Shown: positions 1 through 14,600 of the stretch, piece after piece
How positions within the stretch are numbered: position 1 is the first letter of the stretch
How the letters are laid out: every line of letters begins with the position of its first letter
Assembly (NCBI GenBank): GCA_001600495.1
Contig: BCKE01000001.1
Location: forward strand, 139,715-203,714
Direction of reading: 5' to 3'
DNA: 64,000 bases
Source: Pilasporangium apinafurcum
Taxonomy: Eukaryota > Oomycota > Peronosporomycetes > Pythiales > Pythiaceae
Translations under genes and position numbers: made by a program
Notes under the pieces: generated by a model
Database searches by the model: none
What the model saw: only the letters and a program-made list of their open reading frames with translations
Told to the model about the DNA's origin: nothing

Positions 1-372
1 CATGTTGACGTCATGGCGCCGCAGGATGCAGCTCTATTTCCAGAAGATGTCATGCCTTCTTCCATAGACACGACATCGATCTCACAGCCACGGGTCGAAC
101 ATCCATTGTATGGAACAAGGTGGGTTCTGCTTATGCCCTTCACTTATCAGCCATGAAGTTGTTGGTCTTCATGCTAATAGCCTGCATAATTCGCTTTGCC
201 TATGTCCAGTAATCGCGAGATTGGTGCTGAGAAATCGCAAGTCAAGATTGAAGTCGAGCGTCTCGGGCGGCCAAATTCGTTCACAAACTCTTTCCATGGT
301 TTCCGCTATAGAGATTTTGGTCTGAACACTGCAATGACGAAATCGAGGATCTGCGACCAGTTGGAATACTGA
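1..372 (+). CDS. PIERCE1/2-like (DUF4490) axonemal protein, 5' end uncertain
   Basis: Two exons, up to 119 and 210-372, joined at a GTGGGT donor and a TCCAG acceptor. The joined frame runs from the window edge; an in-frame ATG lies at 13-15, but the frame is open upstream so the true start may be outside. The C-terminal half has the spacing of the PIERCE (C9orf116/C15orf65) family: a TSNREIG block, then NSFTNSF, then YRDFGLNTAMTKSRICD. In animals these are microtubule inner proteins of ciliary doublets. The role in a zoospore flagellum is inferred. It is convergent with NDUFB9. The family call rests on remembered motif pattern, not on a search. Confidence 0.65.
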
Positions 373-554
373 TCCATCGGATTTGGCTTCAACTTCTTCA
401 TATTCTATCAGAGTAGCAAGTAACAGAACCTATTAAACAAGCAGATTTATCCACTTATTTTCATGTTTTCCTTTAGCTGATCCATCCCGCACACGTCTAC
501 AACCATTTTGATGTTCTTCTCCACGAATAATGCAGGAATTTTTTATGTCCAGAC

Positions 555-1242
555 TTAATCGTATCCCTTCTTGGAGAAGTCGATGAACACCGTTGGCTTC
601 GCTGGCAGCGGTGTCATGTCAATATTAATGGCTTCCAGTGGCGACACTTCCTCACCCTCAGGCACACCGTTGGGGTAGCACACCTAACAATAAAAGCAAA
701 TGCACGTATTAGAATCAATCCTCCTCGTCGCATAAACAATCTCAATTACATCTCACGTACATCAAGCGGGATGGGCGCGTTACGCATGAACTTGGAGCCA
801 CCAGGCATGTAGTTGAAGACAAAACGATCCGGATGCGTGTAATGGTCCAACTTCTCTTGGGCTTCACGCACCAATCGCTTCGCCAGACTATAAGTCAAAG
901 AGCAAATAAGACCACCGGAATAAGTTCACAAGCACATCAAATATCTTGCCACCAGCAATCTCTACTAGATCCACACTATTAACAAAATCGAATATAAGAT
1001 ATTTAAACTAGAACGTACCCAGAATGGGGGTCCAAGTCTTTGTTGGCATCGAATTCCGCACGAACTTTGGTTGCTTCGTCGTTCCAGAGGCGGCGGTCAA
1101 TGACCCAACTTTCGAGCGCCTTGAGCGATTGTTTGTACAGTCGCGTGACAGTCTGCTTGTGCGTAAGCGTTTCCGGCTCAGCCATGAAGCGACTGACGAC
1201 CTCGCGGTAGGTATTGTTCATGTTGACGTTGACCCGCTTCAT
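555..1242 (-). CDS. NDUFB9: NADH:ubiquinone oxidoreductase subunit B9 (LYR family)
   Basis: Accessory subunit of mitochondrial complex I. Three exons on the minus strand: 1242-1019, 887-761 and 683-555, encoding 159 residues. Donors are GTACGT in both introns. The N-terminal part carries LTHKQTVTRLYKQSLKALES, matching the LYR-type helix of NDUFB9. The middle has HPDRFVFNYMPGGSKFMRNA, equivalent to the HPQPY..PGGT segment of animal NDUFB9. An alternative small exon within the first intron cannot be excluded, but the direct join keeps frame and homology. It diverges from the ankyrin gene across a 474 bp spacer. Confidence 0.88.
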
Positions 1243-1716
1243 CCTTCCTTCCCTGTTCTTCCGGTCTCGGCGTTTTGCTCTCCTCCTGCTTCGCTAACGA
1301 CAGACCAACACTCTTTACGGAGCTCTCCAACCTCATATCGGCCGGTCAAACAGCACAACCGAACCGGTTAAAACATCGCGGTTCAGACGGTGAACCATTC
1401 CGTCATGGATTTTATTGGTTAAAAATCAGCAATATTTGACAAAATGCGAAGAGCTGCATTCCATTTTGGCGAGAAACTTCAGCATTGGAATGGGATGAGC
1501 AATAGGATTCTAGTTTTGCTCCGAGTATTCTGACAGGATGCTATGACAATGATCCATTATGGCGAATAACAATGAACATTTAGCCTGAAAAGAAGAAAAA
1601 TCGCCAAAGATGATTAATGTAAGAATACTCGCATTGTAATCGATATTTTTAGCTCGATATTGCAGTGAAAACAATGCTCAGAATCCAGACTACCTGGTGT
1701 CCTGACTTAAGCTGGC
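1243..1716. promoter_or_regulatory. Divergent intergenic region, NDUFB9 / ankyrin-F-box
   Basis: No coding feature is visible. The stretch must hold both promoters. It contains ATTGG boxes at 1414 (ATTGGTTAAAA) and 1484, which read as CCAAT on the other strand. Their 70 bp spacing differs from the 30 bp pairs seen elsewhere in the window. Confidence 0.4.
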
Positions 1717-3035
1717 ATGACGCTAGGCTGCCCTGAGCGCGGAAGCAGCATGCACGTGCTGCATACAAGTAGTGACCATCGCCCGTCAACTTCTGCCGGA
1801 AGAAGCACGCGTGATTATCGCGGTGTAGTCAAAGTGCGTCTGACAGAAGAAGATGAACCGCAAGTAGACACTGACAGCTTACGTCGACAGCAAAAGAATC
1901 ATCCGCAGAAGAAGAAGAAAAGTCAGACGACAAAGACAAAACAACAGCGCACCTCTTCAGATGGAACCTGTCGACTTACAAGCATTTTGGGGACGGAGGA
2001 AGGAAAACTGCGCGAACAATTACTGATTGCGTGTGAACGCGGCAAGAAACACGCCACATATTTATTGCTGCACCAAGGCATGGACAAAGATCGCTGCAGA
2101 GGCATGGTACGTATCTATGAACTTTCTTCTGGTATACTATGTTACTTTTTGTGCAGATCGCACCTTTTTACTGATATTTGTGTTCTTTCTATTTCATCCG
2201 GAATTAGAATGGATATTCACCATTGCATCATGCTGCCGCACGAGGTCATCTAGAAATCGTACAGTTACTGCTTGACTTTGGGTGGAATGCAAATGTGTCT
2301 AACGATTCGTTGGAGACACCGTTGCATCTCGCGTGTTTTAATGGCCATTTGGGTGCCGCAGAGTGTCTGCTGGATCGAGGTGCCAATATAAATGCTCTGA
2401 CGAGTGACCACGAAACACCGCTCTTTTATGCCACGCGGAAGAACCACCATCGTATTGTGCGGTTGTTAATCCGACGGGAATGTGATCTTCTTGTTCAGAA
2501 CCGATTTGGTGACGTGGCGGAGGATGAAGCGTCACATGAGAAGACTCAACTGGAGTTTACGCTCGGCAAAGAAGATTGTCAACGCCTTTACAGCAAGAAT
2601 AGTTCTCAAACAAGAGCATCCAGAGAGGTCACAGGAGAGCAGACAATTTCCCAGCAACAACGCGAGTATATCTTATCATTTCTCGACTTGAGGAGCGTGT
2701 GCCTAGCATCACAAGTATCATATCGATGGCATCGCGCTGCAGACAACCCGTCATTATGGAAACGCCTTGGTGTTTCACGGTGGGAACTTCTTTTAAGCTC
2801 TACTATGGGGATCGGTGTTATTGCTCCTATGATGAATTTCACGAGTGGCTTGCAGTTAAAGCTTTCCACCGGCACTTCTTGTAGGCAACGACCTTCAAGC
2901 TGTAACCAAGTGGGTTCATTTGCTAGTCAATTACTTGGCGCTTCCAGTATCAACCGAAAATACGTCGGTCATCGACGGATGAGCCAAAGAGAACAGCAAC
3001 GACCCCAGACAGCTCAAAATTTCATTAACGAGTAG
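1717..3035 (+). CDS. Ankyrin-repeat protein with F-box-like segment
   Basis: Two exons, 1717-2106 and 2208-3035, with a GTACGT donor and TTAG acceptor; the join is in phase 0 and gives 405 residues. The N-terminus is basic and Lys-rich around residues 60-80. The second exon begins with an ankyrin consensus (NGYSPLHHAAARGHLEIVQL) and holds about three repeats (SLETPLHLACFNGHL, HETPLFYATRKNHHRIV). After them is a segment resembling an F-box (ILSFLDLRSVCLASQVSYRW then NPSLWKRL), suggesting a substrate adaptor for an SCF ubiquitin ligase. The F-box call is by pattern and weaker than the ankyrin call. The last 90 residues are low complexity. Substrate unknown. Confidence 0.75.
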
Positions 3036-3327
3036 CAATAAGTCATGCATAACCAATAATAGAGATGGGTCTTTGGAGAATTTCCCATCGCGGAAAATGT
3101 ATCAAACTTTGGCAGCCACAACTCAATTGATCATTTGATCTAAAATCGATATTTTTGCTTTTATTATTCGATTTTATTTTAATAATCGATGCTTAAATAA
3201 CATTGGATATCATATCAATTGATGGTTAGATCTAATTATTCTGTCGCTTACTATAGTGTAAGCGCTGCTTGCTGGTTGGAAGTGCCGCCTGGAAATCCGA
3301 AGAGCTACAAAAGGAGGGAAGAGCACG

Positions 3328-3672
3328 ATGTCGAAGACTGTCGGCGTCCCGATCTCGCTCTTACACGAAGGCGAGGGCCGCAACGTCACGATCGAGCTGA
3401 AAAACGGAGAAATCTATCGTGGTCATCTGAATGAAAGCGAAGACAGCATGAACTGCCAGCTAAGCAACGTCGTGCTGACGCAGCGCGACGGTCAGAAATC
3501 TAAGTTGGAACTCGTGTATGTGCGTGGCAGTCAGATCAAGTTAATTATTTTGCCCGATATTCTCAAGAACTCGCCGCTGCTTTCGAAGGTACAGGCACTG
3601 AAGAAACCTGTGGAAAAGAAGAAAACGCGGAAATCCACGCGTGGCGGTAAACGAGGCGGCACACGGAAGTAA
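3328..3672 (+). CDS. SNRPD3: Small nuclear ribonucleoprotein Sm D3
   Basis: Intronless, 114 residues. SmD3 is one of the seven Sm proteins that ring the U-rich site of spliceosomal snRNAs. The start GVPISLLHEGEGRNVT, the Sm1 segment ELKNGEIYRGHLNESEDSMN and the Sm2 segment VYVRGSQIKLIILPDILKN follow SmD3 closely. The C-terminus is basic with RGG-like residues (STRGGKRGG), a usual methylation target in SmD1/D3. The ATG at 3328 gives the normal N-terminus. Convergent with the ubiquitin-fold membrane gene downstream. Confidence 0.95.
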   Translation: MSKTVGVPISLLHEGEGRNVTIELKNGEIYRGHLNESEDSMNCQLSNVVLTQRDGQKSKLELVYVRGSQIKLIILPDILKNSPLLSKVQALKKPVEKKKTRKSTRGGKRGGTRK

Positions 3673-4193
3673 CTTAAGCAGCTAAAGACAATTCGGAGGG
3701 CTCGAGCAGTGGACATATTCAGCAAAATATACTTCAAATTACGGAAGTTTATGGAAGATGAGGCGGGCAAGCGGTCAAGGTATAGGAAGTGAAAGGGTGA
3801 GCAAGGAGGAAAACAAAGAGATAGATGAATGCAGCAGCGACTTAGTGAGCACGGGACCCTTATGGTAAAACAATCGATTGGATCCGTTGCTATGTACTGC
3901 GGTGCTTAATGAATCGAAAATTCATGTTGTCGTATCTTGCTTGTCGCTTGACTATAATGGTGCCTTCGATTTTTCAAATCATGCAATTTAAATCGTTAAC
4001 GGTAATGGGATTTTTTACACAAAATGCTTAGTTCTATTAACAAGGCTAAACCCGAATCTAATCTTACGATTCCAATTCAATCTAGCACACATTTTTCTAA
4101 CTACAACAGTGAGACCATTGCATGAGCAGCGACACCCTGAACAATTTCAAAAAAACAGCATGCTCCATAGAAATATCCACCGAGAAGCTCCTC
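3673..4193. other. Intergenic, convergent 3' ends
   Basis: Lies between the stop codons of SmD3 (plus) and the ubiquitin-fold membrane gene (minus). AT-rich with short A and T runs. I see no coding frame or RNA gene in it. Confidence 0.5.
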
Positions 4194-4653
4194 TTACAAA
4201 CAGCACAATGGCAACAGCAGCGCAAACGGCAACAAGCAGAACGCCACAGGCAGCGACAACCCACAGGTACACAAACTCAGTAGGCAGCAGATGAAGATGA
4301 TCATCCACAACGTGATGGAAATACCAAAGCACCCGCCGTGTAATCTGTTCGACAGCTGCAATGTCGCTAGGTTCTGGATACCATAGTCTGCAATCGATCG
4401 GGTTGGACGTAATGGCACTCCACCATAGTTTAAATATCGTGACTCCTGTTTGTACATCAGCATCAATTCATCCAACAACATATGGCCATGTTCTTTGGCG
4501 TCGACTAACGTCATGAGCTGCTGGATCGTTGCATCCGATTCGATGGCAATAGACATGGTTTTTCCAGCGTCCTGTGCATCCACACGCTTTAATAGAGAGA
4601 TCCGCGTTATTGCATACAAACAAGAAACGTACCGAACGGATGAAAAGCTGCAT
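4194..4653 (-). CDS. Ubiquitin-fold protein with C-terminal membrane segment
   Basis: Two exons: 4653-4633 (codes MQLFIRS) and 4586-4194, separated by a 46 nt GT-AG intron; 137 residues. Residues 1 to about 92 follow a ubiquitin-like order: MQLFI start, a basic strand, a DAKEHG helix end, SIADYGIQNLATLQL, and the terminal RLHGG where ubiquitin has RLRGG. Right after the GG comes a very hydrophobic, Cys-rich tail of about 45 residues (GISITLWMIIFICCLLSLCT and more) with one or two membrane spans. It could be a membrane-tethered ubiquitin-like modifier or a tail-anchored protein analogous in layout to HERP. Whether the tail is removed after GG is unknown. The tiny first exon was chosen because it restores the MQ-hydrophobic start and keeps frame. 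Confidence 0.7.
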
Positions 4654-5062
4654 TATCTTTTTTGTATGCAGAAGTGGATGAGTAATTCACGAAGGAAGAA
4701 GAAGAATGAGAAAATGGAAGTTTTTCTTCCATGTGAGTGGATGATGGAACCTGCACGTGACGTCGGAAGAATTGGAAGCTCTTCATATTTTTACAGGAGC
4801 CGAACCCATATCATAAACAAGCCCGACCCACCCATTTTTATCAACCCATACAAAAACCCACCCATTTCAACCTGTCTCTGCACCCAAAGCCACGCTTTTG
4901 AGAGGATTTTATTGGCTAAAATTGGTATAAAGGCTTTTGATTGGCTCACAACGCGTCCTCGGCCAGACATGGCTGTCATTATGGAAAGTCATTTAGTGGA
5001 GCGCTCAGTCTGAAGAGCTACAATTGAAATTTGCGTGGAAGAGACAAGAACAGAAAACCAAG
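4654..5062. promoter_or_regulatory. Divergent intergenic region with three ATTGG boxes (DOHH promoter)
   Basis: No gene seen. ATTGG boxes occur at 4911 (ATTGGCTAAA), 4921 (ATTGGTATAAA, overlapping a TATA-like run) and 4940 (ATTGGCTCAC). The outer two are 29 bp apart and end about 120 bp before the DOHH start. This resembles the 30 bp box pairs near the four membrane paralogues and ribosomal S9. Confidence 0.5.
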
Positions 5063-6150
5063 ATGACGGTGGAAACGGTGCCTTCCTTTGACGCACTATC
5101 GGCGGCACTACTGGACCTGTCGCAGCCTATGGGCAAGCGCACGCGCGCAGTGTTTTATCTCCGTACGCGTGGCCAGAAAGAGGATCTACAAGTGCTTTTA
5201 AAAGGTATGTTATCGTGTTGAATGTCATTGGCGTGCATGTGTGCGTCATCGCATGCATTGGCTATGCTGGTGCTTCCATATTTTTTCAGTGGGATGAGTG
5301 TCGGCTGAATTCGGTAGAATCCATTAGTGAGACAGAATGAACTGACGTCCAACTTTTTTTTTCCTGTTTTGTCCACCTGTATGTACGTACAGCCTTGGTC
5401 AATAAAGCCGATTCGGAGCTGATGCGCCATGAATTAGCGTACGTCATTGGTCAATTCCAAGACGCTGATGCATGTGACACATTGGAGAAGATCGTCAGAG
5501 ACAGTAGTGATGACTGCATGGTGCGTCATGAGGCAGCGGAAGCGCTTGGTGCCATCGGTCACGAACAATCGTTGTCAGTTCTGCAAGAATTCAGCAAAGA
5601 CCCTGCACCAGAAGTCTCAGAAACTTGTGAACTAGCTTTGCGATTGATCCAATACAAGCTGGAGAAGGAAAAGGGTCAAGTTGTGGAAAGTGAACACGAT
5701 CGCAATCCATATTTATCGGTAGACCCAACTCCAGCGGCTGAAAAACATGTGCCAACGGCCGAATTGAAGGCGATTTTATTGGACCCAAGCAAGTCGCTCT
5801 TTGATCGCTATCGTGCCATGTTCTCATTGCGCAACCGCAATACGGAAGACGCGGCATTGGCGTTGGGTGATGCGTTTGATGACTCGAGTGCACTCTTCCG
5901 TCATGAAATCGCCTATGTTATGGGACAGATGGAGAATCCAGTGACGGTGCCAGCACTAAAAAAGGTATTGATGGACCACGATGAGCACCGCATGGTACGT
6001 CATGAAGCTGCGGAAGCGTTAGGTGCGATTGGCACGCCTGAATGTGAAGAAATCCTTCAGGTGTACCTTAAGGACAAGGAGCAGGTTGTGCGTGAAAGCT
6101 GCGAAGTGGCACTGGACATCATGGACTACTGGGCTCCAACCAAGCAGTAA
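5063..6150 (+). CDS. DOHH: Deoxyhypusine hydroxylase
   Basis: Two exons, 5063-5204 and 5393-6150, giving 299 residues. DOHH hydroxylates deoxyhypusine on eIF5A with a di-iron centre held between two halves of HEAT-type repeats. Four His-Glu pairs that ligate iron are visible, as RHELAY, RHEAAEALG, RHEIAYVMG and a second RHEAAEALG, in two symmetric halves joined by an acidic linker. Length matches the family (about 300). The frame is open upstream of 5063 to 5024 without a better start; the ATG at 5063 gives the MTVETVPSFDALS start. The intron of 188 nt is long for this window. Confidence 0.95.
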
Positions 6151-6399
6151 ATGCAAATGATCGATTTTGTTGACGTAGCTAGTTGTTATGATACATTTTA
6201 GATGAAAACGAATTCATAGACTATTAGGTGGGTATGGCTTTAATGGCTTATACAAATGTTTAACGAATGCTTGAAATGTGTATTCAAGTGAAGAATTTTC
6301 GCATCTGTGTTTTGTAATGTCAGCATAATTGTTCAAGAAGATCTGTCAATACAGAGACAGCTGAGATGGCGACATTTTTAATATTATCATACAAGATCC

Positions 6400-8241
6400 T
6401 TATCGTGATGGTGGAATTGTCACATTGAAGCACTCTTCCCTCCGCTTGAGCAGCATTTCCGTAAAGAGCGAAAGTACTTGTTGCTCACGTTTCAGCACAT
6501 ACCGTGCGTATTTGATCGCTACTCTCCCTTCCTCTCGCCAGCGCGCTTCTTCCTCGTCCTCCACATATTCCACGTCTTCCTCGACACCATTATCTTCGAT
6601 TGCTATAAAGTGCTGTCGCTGTCGTCCATTTTTAAGGATTTTCCATAATCGTACAGCGTTCTTGTGAATTTGTTGTTCTTCCGCGTCATTACCACAGCAT
6701 AACGACAATGAAGCAACGAAATGCTCCAGGGAAGAGATGACTTTGCACCGTGTTGTGTCAAAATCCGATAATGAACTACAGAGAATTTCAATGGGCGTTC
6801 CTTGCTGCACGCGCAATGCTCGAACAGTTCCTAGAAACACACGAATGTCTAATTGGTCTTCCATACGATAGTCATAGGAAGAAAACAAGCGATTTGCATG
6901 CCGAGCTTCCAAGATCGGATACTCTTTGTGCATCAATTCCCAGAATTGGTCCCGGTTGAGAGCGTACGGGTTAGTGTTTTTGTGGGCAACTTCATACGCC
7001 AACGCAAACAATTTTTCAATATCCTGCAGCACTGGTCGACGGCAGGGTGTGTGGCGCATGACGTCCATCAATATCGCCATGTTACGCCATCGCAGCATGT
7101 GTTTGTTCTCTGTCAATTTTTGCATGTGTTCATGGAAGTGTGAGGTCCGCGAGTACTCAGGCATATGCATAATCGTCAATTCCTTGGCACATTTTGCATT
7201 CACCTTGCGAATCGGATGATCCAAGTGATTCCCGAGACCGTCAAAGTTAAATTTGGTCTGCCAATCCTGGAGTCTGCTTTTGTTCAACTGAATTTCCTGC
7301 TTGCGTTGTTCTTTTTCGTCCTCGAGTGCTTGATGTAACCTCACATTCGTATCTTGTTGGTGGATGGCTTTTGTTCTTGTAAAATGTGTGTCTTCAGTTG
7401 TCGGTGCAGCGACAGAATGGGTAGGAAAGCGAAATGTTGGTGATGGACATCGTGTCATGATCGCCGTCGTTATTCCTTTTGCTCCATGTGGACAAACCGT
7501 GTCCTCAGGCCAAAGTGACGGCGTACCATGCAGCGTAGGAGACCATGTATCCTCCACGTTCTTGTACACAAGCGAATCCAATGACTGTGATTGTTTAAGT
7601 GGAAATGTAGGGACTGTACCGGCTTTCGTTTCGAAAGCCAGCATCTTTGCCGTGCCATAGGCGCCATAGCGCCTGATTTTGGCGTCTATGGTGCATTGTG
7701 GAGCTCTGTGACCAAGAGGATTGGTGTTGTACCATGGTCGAAGCTGCCCAGGAGATGAAGGTTCCGGTTCATTTGTTTTTCTATTTAATTCGTCTTGTTC
7801 TTGGCGCTCTTGTAACAAATGTTGTGCCAGACAGCGCACTGGTTTGATGGGCGATGCGACGATATGCTTGGAGGTATTATTTCTGCTCGATGTGAAGAGA
7901 TCATCGTCATCATCATCCTTATTGTTCAGACAACCAAACGCAAGCGGTGGAACAGTGCGTTGTCGTGCATTCACTAATCCAGTATGTTTTGTTGGTTTTG
8001 GTACTGAGCGGCTTAACTGAGTGGACTGTTTAGTGCGTGTCTTGAGGAACCTGTCTTCCATGGACGTGCTGTAGAGATTCGACAGTTGCTGCTTTCGAGT
8101 GAGCACTTCTTCCCTCGCTGCACATGTTATGGCCGTCTCACTGCGCGCCATCACCTCCGCGCCATGTAAAATCTGCTCCACGCGTTCATTTACCGTGATT
8201 TTCCGCCGGCGGCCTTCGCACTGGATTGGATTCATTGCCAT
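6400..8241 (-). CDS. Uncharacterised protein, 613 residues
   Basis: Single exon, ATG at 8241. I do not recognise the family. The first 300 residues are low complexity with a poly-Asp run (NNKDDDDDDL) and many Ser/Thr/Pro. From about residue 310 a charged helical stretch precedes a globular C-terminal half. Around residues 420-480 an EF-hand-like loop occurs (FSSYDYRMEDQLDIRVFL), so calcium binding is possible but not shown. A strongly acidic patch (EDNGVEEDVEYVEDEEEA) lies near the end. It is convergent with DOHH and divergent from the first MetAP2 gene, sharing a 197 bp promoter region. Confidence 0.75.
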   Translation of the reverse strand: MAMNPIQCEGRRRKITVNERVEQILHGAEVMARSETAITCAAREEVLTRKQQLSNLYSTSMEDRFLKTRTKQSTQLSRSVPKPTKHTGLVNARQRTVPPLAFGCLNNKDDDDDDLFTSSRNNTSKHIVASPIKPVRCLAQHLLQERQEQDELNRKTNEPEPSSPGQLRPWYNTNPLGHRAPQCTIDAKIRRYGAYGTAKMLAFETKAGTVPTFPLKQSQSLDSLVYKNVEDTWSPTLHGTPSLWPEDTVCPHGAKGITTAIMTRCPSPTFRFPTHSVAAPTTEDTHFTRTKAIHQQDTNVRLHQALEDEKEQRKQEIQLNKSRLQDWQTKFNFDGLGNHLDHPIRKVNAKCAKELTIMHMPEYSRTSHFHEHMQKLTENKHMLRWRNMAILMDVMRHTPCRRPVLQDIEKLFALAYEVAHKNTNPYALNRDQFWELMHKEYPILEARHANRLFSSYDYRMEDQLDIRVFLGTVRALRVQQGTPIEILCSSLSDFDTTRCKVISSLEHFVASLSLCCGNDAEEQQIHKNAVRLWKILKNGRQRQHFIAIEDNGVEEDVEYVEDEEEARWREEGRVAIKYARYVLKREQQVLSLFTEMLLKRREECFNVTIPPSR

Positions 8242-8438
8242 TTGTAATTGTCAGTGGATGTGGTCAAGTCTCCATTGACTATTTTGTACCCATCTTATGA
8301 AGCAATTCATCAGATTTAGCTACTGGTGTTAAGTACGCACATCGTTGGTAAAGTGCGAATACCGAATTTAGCGGGGATAGGGGGGAAATTGAAGTTGGAT
8401 TCCAAGAGAAACGACGGTCAACGATAAGCAAGATAAGC

Positions 8439-9941
<1,503 letters not shown>

Positions 9942-10193
9942 TGATACCATGGGTCTTGTCCATGACACAACGACATTGATGATTGGAATGTAGTCATCTT
10001 TGTGGATCACAATAAATTTGTATGTCGGCTAGCATAAAATACGGTTACGCTGTATCAATTCACCCTATTTACACATATCCTGTAAGATACTACCTTGTTT
10101 TGTAAATTTGGTGAGATCTCATTGCCAGTCATTCATTTCCGAAGAATTACGCTGGTATAAGCGGCAACAATTCAGACGACGAAGCGCAAGAGA

Positions 10194-11646
<1,453 letters not shown>

Positions 11647-11649
<3 letters not shown>

Positions 11650-11666
11650 GTCACTATTGTGACCTA
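11647..11666. repeat. Perfect 20 bp hairpin made of two facing stop codons
   Basis: The sequence is TAGGTCAC, a TATT loop, then GTGACCTA. The outer TAG is the MetAP2 stop on the plus strand and the outer CTA is the CEP290 stop on the minus strand, so both mRNAs end their coding parts in the same hairpin. The transcripts must overlap here. Function is unknown. Confidence 0.7.
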
Positions 11667-14600
11667 TTCTCCTCGCTGTCGAGGCTGCAGTCTTAGACGT
11701 TTTTCAAGCTGGTGCTTTTCTCGAATTGCTTGTGCATATTTGTACTTGAGATCTTCGATCTCTTCAAAAAAATCTTCATCAAACGCCGCTAATTCATTCG
11801 ATAACTTGGTATTCTCGTTTTCAAGTTCCACTATATGAGCCTCCAAATTTCTGATCACTGCTGCATGACTTTCTGGATCATCTTCTTTACGAGCCTGCTG
11901 TACTAGCTGAAATTCTAGTTCCTGTATCTGTATATCTTTTCTTTCGATACTTCGCTGCATCTCCAGTAGCTGTTTCTCATTTTGCTCCAACATTTCATCT
12001 TTCTCTTTGTTTTGGCGCTCTAGCTCAAATATTTCTTGGCTTTTGGTTCCATCAGTTCTTGCTGATACAGATGCTGGCTTTGGTATTGAGCTAACAACCC
12101 GAAGCTTTTGTTGTAATCGAAGCTTTTCCTTCTTTAGAGCAGTATTAGTTTGGTGTAATTGCTCTACTTCATTTTCTAGGCGTTCGCACCTCTCCTTGTG
12201 CTCCTTGAGTTTCCTCCGCAGTGCATCCACAGCCTCTGGAGCCACTGCATGCTTCTTTAGCTTTTCAATTTCTGCCCGTTGCTTCTCGATAACCTTTTTC
12301 ATGTTTTCAATGACCTCTTCCAGTTCGATGCGCTCCTGAGCTGATGATCGAACCTTTTCTTTCGTTGGCGCTGTTTGCTTTCCGCGTCGCGTAGAGCGAT
12401 CTTCTCCAATCTGTTGCAATGGCGATGATTGCAAGAGTGTTTTACGCTGCAGGCGCTTGTAATCGATTTGCAGACTCTCCAATTCCAGCTCCAGTTCCAT
12501 TATTTTGGTGTCCTTCCGTATCATCTCCTGTTCCTTTGATTGTAATTCTTGACCTAGAACGAGTACTTCGTCCTGGATCTCTTGTGACGCAAGAAACTGC
12601 TGTTCTTCACGTCGCAAGGTGAGCGCCTCATGCTCATCTTCGGCAAACGTAAAACCGTGTTGAAGCAGACGGCGTCGAAGTCGCTGTAACTGGGTTTCGT
12701 ATTTATCCATTTGTTCAGAATACATATCTTCCCATTCTTTTCGTTTCAGCACCAATGTTTCTTGCAAGAAACTATTTTGTCGTTCCAATTCATCAATTTG
12801 CTCTCGTACAGATGACGCAGCGGCATCAGTTCTAGAAGTTTGGCGGGAAGCAGATGCAGCGCGTTCTCGCTCAACTTTCAGATCGTGCTGAACTCCTGCT
12901 AGTCGTGATTTCATTTGTTCCAACTCGTTTTCTTTTCCTGCCAATTCCGACTGCTTTTCTTTTAGTTTTATCGTCATTATGTCAATTCGGCGCTGTAGTT
13001 TTTTTTCATTCTCCCATTGTTCACGATTTTTACCGCTTACTTCGCTCTTTCCCGACGTAGGTGGAGTCGCAACCGATGGAGTTGGTGGTGAAGCTTCTCG
13101 CAAAGCTACGTTTTGTGCCTGAAGAACCTTGATCTTTTTGTCCAATTCTTCTACAGTTCGTGCTTCGTTAATCGTTTTTTCTTTGAGGAGCTGCTTCAAT
13201 CGCTGGATCTCGCGCTCCAGTACTTTCCTGGATTCGTCCTCAGAAACGTCTTCAGCTTGGTCTCTTGCTTTTTTTGTTGCGATTTTTTTTATCTCTCGTT
13301 TAGCCATGATTTGCTTTTTTTCGAGCTTTGCTTGCTCTTTCTTTTGTAATGCTAGCTTCTCTCGTAAAATTTGAACCTGATCCTCCAAACGCTCTTTCTC
13401 TTCTCTCCACTCTTCTTCTTCTCGCTCCTGTTCTCGCTTTTTCTTTGCTTGTCCAAGGCTCAGGGTATGTTGAGCTTTCGCAATTTCAATTGCATGACGA
13501 TCCTCCGCCTTCAAAAATTCCTCCTTCAGTTTTATAATCGCATCGCGTAATAGCTTCATCTTTTCCTCTTTTTTCGCCATATCACGTTTGACGAAAACTA
13601 GCTGGTTTTCAAGTTGCTTCTGAACTTTTTCATGCTCTGTTACGGCATCTTTGGAAAGTACAATTTCTTCTAACGCTTCTCCTGCGCGAGCTTCTGCGAT
13701 ATTGCGCTCGTTCCTCAGCACCTCTACCTCAATTTGCAATTCCTTGATTCTCTGCTTCGCTTTTTCCAGCTCAATTTCAACTTGTTTCCATTCTTGAAGA
13801 GCATGCTCATGACGTTCTTGCGCTGCTTCGATCGCCTTTTTATCCTTTCCAGTGCGCTCTAAATGGCGAATCGTTTCCATCGCTTCTTTTAGCTGAGCGA
13901 TCATACGTTGATTCTCCTCGTATAGCTTTTTATTCAGTTGCGTTGTCTCGAGCCGGTCCTGAGCTTTTCCTTGCGCCATGTCATGGCGCATTGCCACCAT
14001 CTTTCTCTGGTACTCCTGAATCAAAGTATTTTTTTCCTCCACCAATTGCTTCAAGCTGGCAATTGTAATTTGCGCTGCCTGCTGCAGCTGAGCTTGGTCT
14101 TTCTCGTACAATCCAACTTTTTTCCTCATTAGCGGCGAATGCGAACCACTTCGACTATTAAGATCTTCTGAAAGTTGATTGTCTCCTTTATTGAGCAGAG
14201 CAAGCTGTGACTGCATGTGCTGAAGGTCAATTTTCAAATCCTCATTCTGACTCGCAATTTCGCGTTTCATAGCTTCCAAATCGCCGTTCTGTTTAATGAG
14301 CTCCACGATCCGAGTCTGGGTTCCTTTTAGTTGTTCAATTAAGTCCTGGTTGAGTTTCTTTGTATCTGCTAACTCAGCTTGAAGCATTTCCTCTTGTTCT
14401 TGAGACTTCAAGGACTTGCCAGCAGTCTCCAGTTGTCGCATAAGCACTTTCTCTCTGGTCTCTAAAGCATCAATGCGGCTTTTCAGTCTCCCCACTTCGA
14501 CAGACTGGGCACCAGGATCTACGTTGCCTCGACTAACATCGCCTGGTAATGGAAGTTGTCCGTGTTTTTCTTCAAGTTCTTTCTCCAGTTGTTTTCGACG

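Noticed and set aside
1024-1371. Plus-strand open frame of 115 codons
   Set aside because: Antisense to the first exon of NDUFB9, whose homology is clear.
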